17,742 bases of DNA from an uncultured Thiotrichaceae bacterium (GCA_902727945.1 CACVAV010000300.1:1-17742), one strand, 5' to 3'. Shown: positions 1 through 7,775, numbered from the stretch's first letter. Notes: a model not told the origin generated them from the sequence alone. Made by a program: numbers and translations.

Positions 1-137
1 CGAATGGCCGCAATCCGATTGCTGTTATTGTACCATGCCACCGTGTGATTGGTAGCAATGGCACATTGACAGGTTATGCCGGAGGGCTGGAACGTAAGGC
101 TTGGTTATTGAAGCATGAAGGAATTACCTTACTTTAA
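1..137 (+). CDS. ogt: Methylated-DNA--[protein]-cysteine S-methyltransferase, C-terminal part
   Basis: This is the 3' end of a gene that begins before the window; the first complete codon is at position 3 and the TAA stop is at 135-137. The 44 visible residues contain the active-site motif PCHRV (the Cys accepts the alkyl group from O6-alkylguanine) followed by the conserved GxLxGYAGGLxRKxxLLxHEG tail typical of Ogt/MGMT suicide repair proteins. The protein repairs O6-methylguanine in DNA stoichiometrically, in the cytoplasm. It may be a stand-alone Ogt or the C-terminal domain of an Ada fusion; the missing 5' part decides. It converges on the lipoprotein gene to its right with 32 bp between the stops and no strong terminator there. 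Confidence 0.93.
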   Translation, partial: NGRNPIAVIVPCHRVIGSNGTLTGYAGGLERKAWLLKHEGITLL

Positions 138-169
138 ACCCAAGACCGTAGCAGGACTGCTAAGAACTA

Positions 170-697
170 TCACTGGATTCCAGCTAATTCCTTTTCAAGA
201 ATAGCCATCTCTTTGTTTATAATTTCTTTCTGACGATAAGCAAGATCCAACGCTTTGACACCACCTTTGCCCTTACCTGATTTTATAGCACCGATTTGTT
301 TTTCAATCGCCTCTAACTCAGCCTCTTTACTTTGAATTTCCTGCTTCTTAGCATAACGCTGCTTACCCTGTTTGTACCCATCAGAAAACGCTAGTTTCAG
401 CCCTGGTTTCTTACAAATACCACCAATAGATTTATTATTCTCACCCGCCTCAACACCATTGTTATAGGTACAATAAGATTTTTCACCTTCATTGTATCCC
501 TGCATGTACTGAGCCTGGTTTGGCTTGACGCCTGTTTTAGCACAGGATTTTGCATGGTCACCTAATAATACCGAGTCACCATTAGCCCCGTCATTGAAGC
601 CAACATCTCTCCAGTTAGCGACTTTACATTCTTCTTTACTCATGGTTGCACAACCACTCAGTAACACCGAAGCTATAATCAAAGGGAGTATTTTCAT
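170..697 (-). CDS. DUF2799-like lipoprotein
   Basis: A 175-aa predicted lipoprotein of unknown function. The N-terminus is a type II signal peptide with lipobox LSGC (Cys16 would be lipidated). The mature part starts with a Cys/Trp/Gly pattern (C24, W29, GFNDGANG at 33-40) that resembles DUF2799 proteins. Glycine-spaced modules follow: YMQGYNEGEKSYC at 64-76, a shorter unit near 80-86, and FSDGYKQGKQRY at 104-115. Four further cysteines (24, 52, 76, 95) could form disulfides in the periplasm. Residues 116-172 are rich in E, K and Q with heptad-like spacing, so probably a coiled coil. The start is well supported: AAGAGG lies 7 nt before the ATG. It appears monocistronic. The DUF assignment is from motif memory, not a search. 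Confidence 0.75.
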   Translation of the reverse strand: MKILPLIIASVLLSGCATMSKEECKVANWRDVGFNDGANGDSVLLGDHAKSCAKTGVKPNQAQYMQGYNEGEKSYCTYNNGVEAGENNKSIGGICKKPGLKLAFSDGYKQGKQRYAKKQEIQSKEAELEAIEKQIGAIKSGKGKGGVKALDLAYRQKEIINKEMAILEKELAGIQ

Positions 698-744
698 TCT
701 AAAACCTCTTGTTCAAATCAAAAAAACACAATGATTAAAGTACA

Positions 745-773
745 TATAAAAGCCAATCAGACACTGCTGACAA
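745..773 (-). promoter_or_regulatory. Candidate promoter of the lipoprotein gene
   Basis: On the minus strand, TTGTCA (773-768), a 17-nt spacer, and TTTATA (750-745) form a plausible but weak sigma-70 promoter about 50 bp before the lipoprotein ATG. The -35 is a 5/6 match; the -10 is poor. Confidence 0.35.
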
Positions 774-894
774 TCTCGTTATGAAATCTCAGATATACTT
801 TCACCACCTTACTCATCCGAAGAGCCTAACAAAAAATAAGCATAAATCAAACAAAGCGATGACTTTATAAACTACTCTTTATCAAAAGCGCTAC

Positions 895-934
895 AAACAA
901 AAAAAGCACGGCATCAAGACGATAACCGTGCTTT
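895..934 (-). terminator. Rho-independent terminator of the argD-argF-xthA-MFS operon
   Basis: Minus-strand stem AAAGCACGG (934-926) pairs with CCGTGCTTT (911-903) across a 14-nt loop, followed by a run of seven T (905-899) and then G and TTT. It lies about 30 bp after the stop of the MFS gene and is correctly oriented to end that operon. Confidence 0.85.
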
Positions 935-962
935 CTATCAAGAAATGTATTCAACCAAGCCG

Positions 963-2357
963 CTAGCTTTCAGCAACAGCCTCACGCTTATCTTTGAAAT
1001 TAATCTTATCCCGCAGGAACCACAGCAGGATCAACGAAGGTATAACCATCAATGCCGTGATAACAAAGAACAAGCCCCAATCGCCGCCCAAAGCATCAAC
1101 CATTGCCCCGGATGAAGAAGCCAGCAGGGTGCGTCCCAATGTCCCGATAGACGCCAGAAGCGCATACTGGGTGGCCGTATAAGTCCGGTCAACCAAACGT
1201 GAGATAAAGGCTACAAAAGCCACTGTGGCAAAAGCCGCCGCCACATCATCCATCACCACCGCCAACGCGAACATCGCTTCAGATTTACCCGTCCACGCCA
1301 GCACACTAAACATAATATTAGTCGCCGCCATCGCCACGCCCGCTAAAAACAGTGCCCTTAACGAACCGGCCCGCATGGCAAACCAACCACCGATCAAAGT
1401 AAACACGACCGTGGTTACCCAGCCTAATCCTTTTGAGTAAAGCGCAATATCCGACTTACTGAAACCCATCTCTTTATAAAATACGATCGACATTTTACCC
1501 ATAAATGCCTCACCGATTTTAAACAGGAAGATAAAAGACAGGATAGCGATCCCAATCGACACACCATTCTTTCTGAAGAAACTGGTCATAGGACTGAGAA
1601 TCGTACTGGCAAACCAACTGGCCGCAGCAGGGAGTCCAACACCCGTACCTAGTTTTTGCTGATCTTCCAGCTGACGTTTCCGACGCATTTCAGATGAAAC
1701 TTCGGGAATCATCAGGAGCGCAATATTAAACAGAACGACCAGCCCGCACATAAATATAAAAGCCAGCTGCCAGTAATTATCATGCCCCTGCGACTGGAGA
1801 TAATCAGCGACCACCAAAGCGATCATGCCACCCAGCTTATAACCACTCCACCAGCCTACCACCGCCACTGCTGCACCCGCCGCCATGGCCGCCGATTCAT
1901 GCTCACCCACCTGCTCAATCCGCAGTGCATCAATGGTTATGTCCTGTGTTGCAGAAGAAATCGCAATAATCAGGCCGACAAAAATGACCACACCCAGATT
2001 ATCAACCGGATTAACAACACTCCAGGCTACCAGCGAAAGCAGAATGAGTACTTGCATACTCAGTATCCATGATTTTCGATGGCCTATTTTGTCGGTCAAT
2101 ACCGGAATACGTATCCGGTCAACCAAGGGTGCCCACATCCAATTGACAGCGTAGACACCAAAAATAAGACCCGCCCAGCCAATGGCACTACGGCTCAAAC
2201 CTTCTTCTTTCAACCACAAAGACAGTGCAGTCGCAATCAGCACCCAGGGGAAACCACTCATAATTCCCAGCATTAAAATACGGAACATTCTCCGGTCCAG
2301 ATAAACCGAAAAGCCGGTGTTATTTTCTGAGTCCTGCCCTGCGGTACTTTCACTCAT
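963..2357 (-). CDS. AmpG-like major facilitator superfamily permease
   Basis: A 464-aa inner-membrane protein with about 12 hydrophobic segments. The cytoplasmic N-terminus (about 1-25) lacks a signal peptide. The loop motif GHRKSW (92-97) is the MFS motif-A region, and SATQDITIDALR (135-146) closely resembles the same stretch of AmpG (SASQDIVFDAW in E. coli), the proton-driven importer of GlcNAc-anhydroMurNAc peptides for wall recycling. It is shorter than E. coli AmpG, which has extra C-terminal helices. Substrate assignment is therefore by family only; other members of this AmpG/acetyl-CoA transporter-like group carry other cargo. It is the last gene of the argD operon; its ATG overlaps the stop of the exonuclease gene by 4 bp (ATGA), suggesting translational coupling. 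Confidence 0.8.
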   Translation of the reverse strand: MSESTAGQDSENNTGFSVYLDRRMFRILMLGIMSGFPWVLIATALSLWLKEEGLSRSAIGWAGLIFGVYAVNWMWAPLVDRIRIPVLTDKIGHRKSWILSMQVLILLSLVAWSVVNPVDNLGVVIFVGLIIAISSATQDITIDALRIEQVGEHESAAMAAGAAVAVVGWWSGYKLGGMIALVVADYLQSQGHDNYWQLAFIFMCGLVVLFNIALLMIPEVSSEMRRKRQLEDQQKLGTGVGLPAAASWFASTILSPMTSFFRKNGVSIGIAILSFIFLFKIGEAFMGKMSIVFYKEMGFSKSDIALYSKGLGWVTTVVFTLIGGWFAMRAGSLRALFLAGVAMAATNIMFSVLAWTGKSEAMFALAVVMDDVAAAFATVAFVAFISRLVDRTYTATQYALLASIGTLGRTLLASSSGAMVDALGGDWGLFFVITALMVIPSLILLWFLRDKINFKDKREAVAES

Positions 2358-3142
2358 GATGTAGGTATCTCGTAGTTATAATCAATAATCAGCGGCGCAT
2401 GATCAGAAAATCGCTCATCCTTATACACATGCGTAGACTTCACCGTACCCTTCAACGCAGGCGTCAGCACATGATAATCAATCCGCCACCCCGTATTATT
2501 TGCCCAGGCCTGGCCGCGATTAGACCACCAGGTGTATTCATGTTCCGGCTGTTCAATCTCACGAAAAGCATCCACAAACCCCAGCTCATCAAATAACTTA
2601 TCCAGCCAGGCCCGCTCTTCCGGCAGACAACCCGACCGTTTCTGATTACCTTTCCAGTTACGAATATCCGCTTCTTTATGCACTGTATTCCAATCGCCAC
2701 AAATCACTGCATCACGACCATCAGCCTTTAGCTGCTTCATCACCTCTTCAAAGTGAAACATGCAGCGGTACTTCACTTCCTGGCGCTCTTCTTTAGCCGA
2801 ACCGGAAGGAATATATAAGGAGGCCACACTCAACTTACCAAACCGCGCTTCCAGATAACGGCCTTCCGAGTCAAACTCATCGTTGCCCATACCGATAATC
2901 ACCTCATCCGGCTTTTGGCGGCAATATAAAGCCACACCGCTGTAACCTTTCTTTTCAGCATCATGGTAATAACAATGGAAGCCGTCCGGAAAAAACAGCT
3001 CACGGTTTTCTTCCAACTGGTGAATCTGCGCCTTGGTTTCCTGAATACAGACCACATCGGCATCCTGAGTTTTCAGCCAGTCGAAAAAGCCCTTACGTGC
3101 CGCAGCGCGAATACCGTTGGTATTAGCCGTGATAATTCTCAT
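2354..3142 (-). CDS. xthA: Exodeoxyribonuclease III family AP endonuclease
   Basis: A 262-aa member of the exonuclease III/APE1 (EEP) family, which nicks DNA 5' of abasic sites and can remove 3' blocking groups in base-excision repair. Visible active-site motifs are N9 in ANTNG, QETK with E35, Tyr110 in SLYIPSG, D150 and N152 in CGDWN, the Asp of GWRID (222), and SDHAP with D247/H248. WKGNQ and TWWSNRGQAW place it nearer the Bacillus ExoA / Neisseria NApe type than E. coli XthA, so AP endonuclease activity is likely the main role; the symbol is used in the broad sense. It overlaps argF upstream and the MFS gene downstream by 4 bp each and so sits inside an arginine operon. Confidence 0.95.
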   Translation of the reverse strand: MRIITANTNGIRAAARKGFFDWLKTQDADVVCIQETKAQIHQLEENRELFFPDGFHCYYHDAEKKGYSGVALYCRQKPDEVIIGMGNDEFDSEGRYLEARFGKLSVASLYIPSGSAKEERQEVKYRCMFHFEEVMKQLKADGRDAVICGDWNTVHKEADIRNWKGNQKRSGCLPEERAWLDKLFDELGFVDAFREIEQPEHEYTWWSNRGQAWANNTGWRIDYHVLTPALKGTVKSTHVYKDERFSDHAPLIIDYNYEIPTS

Positions 3143-4077
3143 GCCAACTGTTCCGGCTTATGCGCGCCGAAACCAATCACCAATGCTTCAACCAGTGCTT
3201 TCTGTGCATGCAGGCGATTTTCCGCCTCATCCCACACCACACTTTGCGGCCCGTCAATCACATCGGCGGCTACTTCCATACCCCGATAAGCAGGCAGACA
3301 ATGCATAAACAAGGCATCCTTATCTGCCAGCTGCATCATCGCTTCAGTCACCTGATAACCATCAAAAGCCTGCATACGGGCCTGCTTTTCATCTTCCTGC
3401 CCCATGCTGGCCCAGGTATCAGTAGTTACCACATCAGCAGCTTTAGCTGCTTCTGCCGGATCACGAAACAGCGTGACGTTATCTTTATTCAACGCCATCA
3501 CTTCCGGGTCAGGGTCATACCCTTCAGGGCATGCTGCATTCAGGTGGAAACCAAACAAGCGGGCCGCATTCATCCAGGAATGGCACATATTGTTGCCATC
3601 ACCTACCCACACAACCGTCTTGCCTTCCGGACGGCCACGCTGCTCGACCCAGGTCATCATATCAGCCAGCAGCTGACAGGGATGAAACTGATCAGTCAGT
3701 GCATTAATCACCGGCACCCGTGAATACTCAGCGAAACGCTCGACCATTGACTGCTCGAAAGTACGAATCATCACCACATCAACCATGCGTGAAATAACCC
3801 GCGCAGAATCCTCAACCGGCTCACCACGCCCTAATTGCGTGCTTTCCGGCGAGAGAAATAAAGCGTGACCACCCATCTGGGTCATACCCGTTTCAAATGA
3901 AACACGGGTGCGCGTGGAAGATTTCTCAAAAATCATAGCTAAGGTGCGATTTTTAAGCGCTTCATCAAACTGACCACGCTTGACTGCAGCCTTCATTTCG
4001 ATGGCACGGTCTATGACCTGCCAAAGCTCAGCTGCCGATAAATCATTTAATGATAAAAAGTGCCTTACTACTGTCAT
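3139..4077 (-). CDS. argF: Ornithine carbamoyltransferase
   Basis: A 312-aa cytoplasmic enzyme that makes citrulline from ornithine and carbamoyl phosphate in arginine biosynthesis. The carbamoyl-phosphate loop SSTRTR is at 53-58, HPCQ at 132-135, the ornithine-binding DTWASMG at 220-226 and the catalytic HCLPA at 259-263. The family's usual HR after HCLPA is YR here (HCLPAYRG), a mild variation. The size is typical for the biosynthetic, non-catabolic form. Its ATG overlaps the argD stop by 4 bp, and its TGA overlaps the exonuclease start by 4 bp. It works directly downstream of ArgD's product after deacetylation. Confidence 0.97.
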   Translation of the reverse strand: MTVVRHFLSLNDLSAAELWQVIDRAIEMKAAVKRGQFDEALKNRTLAMIFEKSSTRTRVSFETGMTQMGGHALFLSPESTQLGRGEPVEDSARVISRMVDVVMIRTFEQSMVERFAEYSRVPVINALTDQFHPCQLLADMMTWVEQRGRPEGKTVVWVGDGNNMCHSWMNAARLFGFHLNAACPEGYDPDPEVMALNKDNVTLFRDPAEAAKAADVVTTDTWASMGQEDEKQARMQAFDGYQVTEAMMQLADKDALFMHCLPAYRGMEVAADVIDGPQSVVWDEAENRLHAQKALVEALVIGFGAHKPEQLA

Positions 4078-5267
4078 TTCCCGTCTCCAAGATAAGATTT
4101 GACCAGCGCAGAGACCTTAGTAATTATTTGATCAGCCTCAGCATCTGTCAGTACCAACGGCGGTAGTAATCTAATGACATTCCCCGCTGTTACATTGATA
4201 AGTAGCCCTTCATTTAACGCTTGTGCCACCAGTGCGCCACAATCACGATCCAACTGCACAGCCACCATCAGACCTTTTGCACGAATGGCCGTCACTCCGG
4301 CAGTACCACGCAACTGTTCAGTGAACTGAGCCACAAAATACTTTCCCAGCTCAGCTGCACGTTGCGCAAGCTGCTCTTTTTCCATCACTTCAATAACCGC
4401 CAGCGCCGCCCGACAGGACAATGGATTACCACCGAAGGTGGAACCGTGATTACCGGGGCCGAACACATCAGTCGCCTTACCACCCACCAGGCAGGCACCA
4501 ATAGGCACACCATTACCCAGCGCCTTAGCCAGGGTCATGACATCCGGCTGGATGCCCGCATGCTGGAACGCAAACCATTCACCGGTACGGCACATACCCG
4601 TCTGGATTTCATCGACTATTAACAGGCAATCATGCTGATCACAGAGTGCACGAAGTTCCGGCAAGTAGTTGTTTGGTGGAATATTAACACCACCCTCGCC
4701 TTGTACCGGCTCGACCAACACGGCCACCACCTGTGAATTCTCAGCCATTACTGTGGCAACAGCCTCTGTATTACCATAGTCCACACGCTCGAAACCTGTC
4801 AATAAAGGCCCGAATCCTGTCTGGGCTTTTACATTGCCGGTGGCGCTGACTGTGGCCATCGTCCGGCCATGGAAGGCCTCAGTCATCACAATAATTACCG
4901 GGTCTTCAATACCCTTATTGTGACCATACAGACGAGCTACTTTAATAGCCGCTTCATTGGCTTCCGCACCGGAATTTGCGAAGAAAACGCGTTCCATACC
5001 AGAAAGACGGCACAGTTGCTCACCTAAGGCAGCCTGATGTTCAATCTGGTACAAATTGGAAGTGTGCAACAAGGACTGAGCCTGCGCACAAATAGCATCA
5101 GCCACTTCTCGTCGTGCATGGCCCAGGCTGCAAACTGCGATACCAGAAACGGCATCCAGGTATTGTTTACCTTCTGTATCCCATAAGAAACAACCTTCGC
5201 CTTTAGCAAAAGTAACAGGGAGACGTGCATAAGTGGGCATAAGCGCACTAGTTTTGGACATTGTCAT
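4074..5267 (-). CDS. argD: Acetylornithine aminotransferase
   Basis: A 397-aa class III PLP-dependent aminotransferase converting N-acetylglutamate semialdehyde to N-acetylornithine; in many bacteria it also acts as succinyldiaminopimelate aminotransferase in lysine synthesis. Motifs: NSGAEAN at 98-104, FHGRT at 132-136, VDEIQTGMCRTG at 218-229 with the PLP-contacting Asp219, and the Schiff-base lysine K248 in TLAKALGNG. Two ATGs lie two codons apart. AGGAGGG ends 7 nt before the first, so the first was chosen. It is the first gene of a four-gene operon and has its own strong promoter plus a terminator-like hairpin in its leader. Confidence 0.96.
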   Translation of the reverse strand: MTMSKTSALMPTYARLPVTFAKGEGCFLWDTEGKQYLDAVSGIAVCSLGHARREVADAICAQAQSLLHTSNLYQIEHQAALGEQLCRLSGMERVFFANSGAEANEAAIKVARLYGHNKGIEDPVIIVMTEAFHGRTMATVSATGNVKAQTGFGPLLTGFERVDYGNTEAVATVMAENSQVVAVLVEPVQGEGGVNIPPNNYLPELRALCDQHDCLLIVDEIQTGMCRTGEWFAFQHAGIQPDVMTLAKALGNGVPIGACLVGGKATDVFGPGNHGSTFGGNPLSCRAALAVIEVMEKEQLAQRAAELGKYFVAQFTEQLRGTAGVTAIRAKGLMVAVQLDRDCGALVAQALNEGLLINVTAGNVIRLLPPLVLTDAEADQIITKVSALVKSYLGDGK

Positions 5268-5296
5268 GACGGAACCCTCCTGACTGACTTAAAAAC

Positions 5297-5328
5297 AAAA
5301 AGGCAGCCAACAAAGCGGCTGCCTTTTT
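5297..5328 (-). terminator. Terminator-like hairpin in the argD leader (possible attenuator)
   Basis: Twelve-bp perfect stem AAAAAGGCAGCC (5297-5308) with GGCTGCCTTTTT (5317-5328) and an 8-nt loop. On the minus strand it is followed by TTTTTGTTTTT; on the plus strand by eight T, so it can function both ways. It lies between the argD promoter and the argD ribosome-binding site, starting only about 5-15 nt after the expected transcription start. No plus-strand gene ends here, so it is not explained as an ordinary terminator. Confidence 0.7.
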
Positions 5329-5341
5329 TTTGAAGCCATCG

Positions 5342-5370
5342 AATATAGGAGAACACTCACAGCTTGTCAA
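5342..5370 (-). promoter_or_regulatory. Strong sigma-70 promoter of the argD operon
   Basis: Minus-strand TTGACA (5370-5365, perfect -35), 17-nt spacer, TATATT (5347-5342, 5/6 -10). The expected transcription start is about 5336, giving a leader of about 70 nt to the argD ATG. I see no convincing ArgR box (TGAAT-N4-ATTCA type) over it. A weaker alternative (TTGCGT, 18-nt spacer, CATAAT) lies just upstream. Confidence 0.85.
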
Positions 5371-5502
5371 TTACTGTTCTGCTTAAATTATGAGGATTTA
5401 CAAAACCTTAACGCAACATGAGTAATTAATAATCAACTCATCACCGGCATCAATAGCCGCCTAAGTAGCTATTAACACTCCTATAAATTTACAGTGGCGC
5501 AT

Positions 5503-5541
5503 AAAAAAAGCGGGGTGAAGTCAAGAACCTCACCCCGCTTT
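5503..5541 (-). terminator. Rho-independent terminator of groESL
   Basis: Minus-strand stem AAAGCGGGGTGA (5541-5530 side) pairs with TCACCCCGCTTT (5518-5507 side) across an 11-nt loop and runs into seven T (5509-5503). It starts about 40 bp after the groEL stop. Between it and the argD promoter nothing else is recognisable. Confidence 0.93.
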
Positions 5542-5578
5542 AACTTACTGGTGTACCAGCGAATAATAAGCGATTAGC

Positions 5579-7234
5579 TTACATCATGCCGCCCATACCA
5601 CCCATTCCGCCCATACCACCCATATCAGGCATTCCGCCACCACCGGCAGCATTATCACTAGGCACATCAGCGACCATTGCTTCAGTCGTAATGATCAGAC
5701 CAGCAACAGAACCAGCGTTCTGTAGTGCAGTACGGGTTACTTTAGTCGGATCAAGAATACCCATCGCGATCATGTCACCAAACTCAGAAGTACGTGCGTT
5801 ATAACCGTAGTTACCTTCGCCCGCTTTAACATCGTTCAGAATAACAGAAGCTTCATCACCTGCATTTGAGCAGATTTGACGCAATGGCTCTTCCATCGCA
5901 CGCAGTGCAATCTTAACACCGATGTCCTGATCATGGTTTTCACCCTTGATCTTAGACACAGCATCCAGTACACGGATCAGTGCAACACCACCGCCCGGTA
6001 CAACACCTTCTTCAACCGCAGCACGTGTCGCATGCAAAGCATCTTCAACGCGGGCTTTCTTTTCTTTCATTTCGATTTCAGTCGCAGCGCCCACCTTGAT
6101 AACCGCCACACCGCCCGCTAATTTAGCCAGACGTTCCTGCAATTTCTCACGGTCATAATCAGAAGTAGTCACTTCCATTTGAGCACGGATCTGTTCAACG
6201 CGTGCCTTGATGTCTTCAGCACTACCAATGCCATCGATAACAGTCGTATCTTCTTTCGTCAGAACAATGCGCTTAGCCTGACCTAAGTCATCCATAGTCA
6301 CATTATCCAGGCTCATGCCCACTTCTTCAGAGATAACAGTAGCGCCTGTCAGAATCGCCAGATCCTGCAACATTGCTTTACGACGATCGCCGAAACCAGG
6401 TGCCTTAACCGCTGCTACTTTAACGATACCGCGCATGTTGTTAACCACCAGAGTGGCCAACGCTTCGCCTTCGATATCTTCAGCAATAATCAACAGTGGC
6501 TTGCTCGCCTTAGCAGCACCTTCCAGTGCAGGCAGCAGATCACGGATGTTAGAGATTTTCTTGTCATGCAACAGAACGTAAGGATCTTCCAGTTCTGCAG
6601 CCATGCTTTGCTGGTTGTTTACGAAGTAAGGCGACAGGTAACCACGGTCAAACTGCATGCCTTCGACAACATCCAGCTCGTTATCCAGAGACGTACCTTC
6701 TTCAACCGTAATAACGCCTTCTTTGCCCACTTTCTCCATGGCATCAGCAATGATCTTACCGATAGACTCGTCAGAGTTAGCAGAGATAGTACCTACCTGA
6801 GCAATCGCATTGTTGTCAGCACATGGCTTAGACATTGCGTGCAGTTCAGCGACAGCAGCAATCACTGCTTTGTCGATACCGCGCTTCAGATCCATCGGGT
6901 TCATGCCCGCTGTTACTGATTTCATACCTTCGCGTACGATAGCCTGAGCCAGAACCGTTGCAGTGGTAGTACCATCACCCGCCGCGTCAGAAGTCTTAGA
7001 AGAAACTTCTTTAACCAGTTGTGCGCCCATGTTTTCGAACTTACCTTCCAGCTCGATTTCTTTCGCTACGGACACACCGTCTTTAGTTACTGTTGGTGCA
7101 CCGAAAGATTTTTCCAGTACAACATTGCGGCCTTTAGGACCCAGAGTAACTTTTACTGCATTTGCCAGAACGTTGATACCTTCAACCATACGTGCACGTG
7201 CATCATCACCAAAACGTACTTCTTTAGCACCCAT
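5579..7234 (-). CDS. groEL: Chaperonin GroEL (Hsp60)
   Basis: A 551-aa subunit of the 14-mer ATP-driven folding chamber in the cytoplasm. The N-terminus MGAKEVRFGDDAR, the ATP-site stretch GDGTTTATVLA, the apical-domain sequence and the EEGVVPGGGVAL equatorial motif are all canonical. The C-terminus is the flexible GGM-repeat tail (four GGM units ending in M). Length is standard. AAGAGGA lies 7 nt before the ATG. It follows groES by 31 bp in the same operon and partners with it; both share the CIRCE-controlled promoter upstream of groES. Downstream is a strong terminator. Confidence 0.99.
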   Translation of the reverse strand: MGAKEVRFGDDARARMVEGINVLANAVKVTLGPKGRNVVLEKSFGAPTVTKDGVSVAKEIELEGKFENMGAQLVKEVSSKTSDAAGDGTTTATVLAQAIVREGMKSVTAGMNPMDLKRGIDKAVIAAVAELHAMSKPCADNNAIAQVGTISANSDESIGKIIADAMEKVGKEGVITVEEGTSLDNELDVVEGMQFDRGYLSPYFVNNQQSMAAELEDPYVLLHDKKISNIRDLLPALEGAAKASKPLLIIAEDIEGEALATLVVNNMRGIVKVAAVKAPGFGDRRKAMLQDLAILTGATVISEEVGMSLDNVTMDDLGQAKRIVLTKEDTTVIDGIGSAEDIKARVEQIRAQMEVTTSDYDREKLQERLAKLAGGVAVIKVGAATEIEMKEKKARVEDALHATRAAVEEGVVPGGGVALIRVLDAVSKIKGENHDQDIGVKIALRAMEEPLRQICSNAGDEASVILNDVKAGEGNYGYNARTSEFGDMIAMGILDPTKVTRTALQNAGSVAGLIITTEAMVADVPSDNAAGGGGMPDMGGMGGMGGMGGMM

Positions 7235-7265
7235 CTTTAAATCCTCTTAAATACTTTTTTATCTA

Positions 7266-7556
7266 TTACTCTTCGATGACGGCCAGAACGTCTTCTTCGC
7301 GCATAATGAGGACTTCTTCCCCATCAACTTTTACAGCGGTGCCGGCATATTTGCCGAACAAAACCTTGTCACCAACAGTAACCTGCAACGCAACACGCTC
7401 ATTGTCATCACCAACTTTACCTGGGCCTACAGCCAGCACTTCACCACGATCAGGCTTTTCAGTCGCACTGTCAGGGATAATGATGCCGCTGGCGGTAGTA
7501 CGCTCTTCTTCCATCCGGCGCACAATGATACGATCATGCAAAGGGCGAATATTCAT
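7266..7556 (-). CDS. groES: Co-chaperonin GroES (Hsp10)
   Basis: A 96-aa lid subunit of the GroEL-GroES machine. It begins MNIRPLHDRIIVRR and contains the mobile loop (around EERTTASGIIIPDSA), the roof-loop region and the conserved DKVLFGKYAGT. An upstream in-frame GTG at 7637 would give 123 aa, but that GTG lies inside the CIRCE operator and the extension is not family-like. The ATG at 7556 has GAGGAG exactly 7 nt upstream and gives the standard N-terminus, so it is preferred. It is transcribed with groEL from the promoter at 7653-7681. Confidence 0.98.
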   Translation of the reverse strand: MNIRPLHDRIIVRRMEEERTTASGIIIPDSATEKPDRGEVLAVGPGKVGDDNERVALQVTVGDKVLFGKYAGTAVKVDGEEVLIMREEDVLAVIEE

Positions 7557-7626
7557 AAATGAACTCCTCAAATTTCGAGTAAGGTTTAATAATTTAGACT
7601 TAACCGGGAAGTGAAATTCAGCAGAA

Positions 7627-7653
7627 TTAGCACTCACCGGTGACGAGTGCTAA
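7627..7653 (-). promoter_or_regulatory. CIRCE operator (HrcA binding site)
   Basis: TTAGCACTC, nine bases, GAGTGCTAA: an exact match to the CIRCE consensus with no mismatch in either arm. It covers the expected transcription start of groESL, the usual position for repression by HrcA. hrcA itself is not in the window. Confidence 0.97.
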
Positions 7654-7681
7654 TAATAAGGGCGAGTTGATCAAAGTCAAG
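7653..7681 (-). promoter_or_regulatory. groESL promoter, sigma-70 type with overlapping sigma-32-like elements
   Basis: Minus-strand TTGACT (7680-7675), 16-nt spacer, TATTAT (7658-7653) reads as a good sigma-70 promoter whose -10 abuts CIRCE. The same stretch also reads CTTGACT, 12 nt, CCCTTATT, a partial match to the sigma-32 consensus (CTTGAAA / CCCCATNT). Confidence 0.7.
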
Positions 7682-7701
7682 GGAGAGAAAGTTAAAAACC
7701 G

Positions 7702-7720
7702 GATAAAAAATAATTTTATC
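7702..7720 (-). terminator. Weak A/T hairpin after fxsA
   Basis: GATAAAA, 5-nt loop, TTTTATC. All but two pairs are A-T. On the minus strand it is followed by CCGG and then TTTTT. It could loosely end the fxsA transcript before the groESL promoter, but is thermodynamically poor. Confidence 0.25.
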
Positions 7721-7775
7721 TCTTAAAATCAAACAATTAAAATAGACATGAAATCACTTGGAGCAGCAAAACATT

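Noticed and set aside
149..162. TAGCAG-GA-CTGCTA hairpin between ogt and the lipoprotein gene as terminator
   Set aside because: Two-base loop and no T tract on either strand.
3160..3723. 187-aa plus-strand frame opposite argF
   Set aside because: Antisense shadow of a clearly conserved gene; His/Gln/Thr-rich composition typical of a reversed coding strand.
5342..5400. ArgR operator over the argD promoter
   Set aside because: Looked for TGAAT-N4-ATTCA type half-sites and found none close to consensus.
7557..7637. In-frame GTG start extending GroES by 27 residues
   Set aside because: The GTG lies inside the CIRCE operator, close to the expected transcription start, and the ATG at 7556 has an ideal ribosome-binding site and the family-standard N-terminus.
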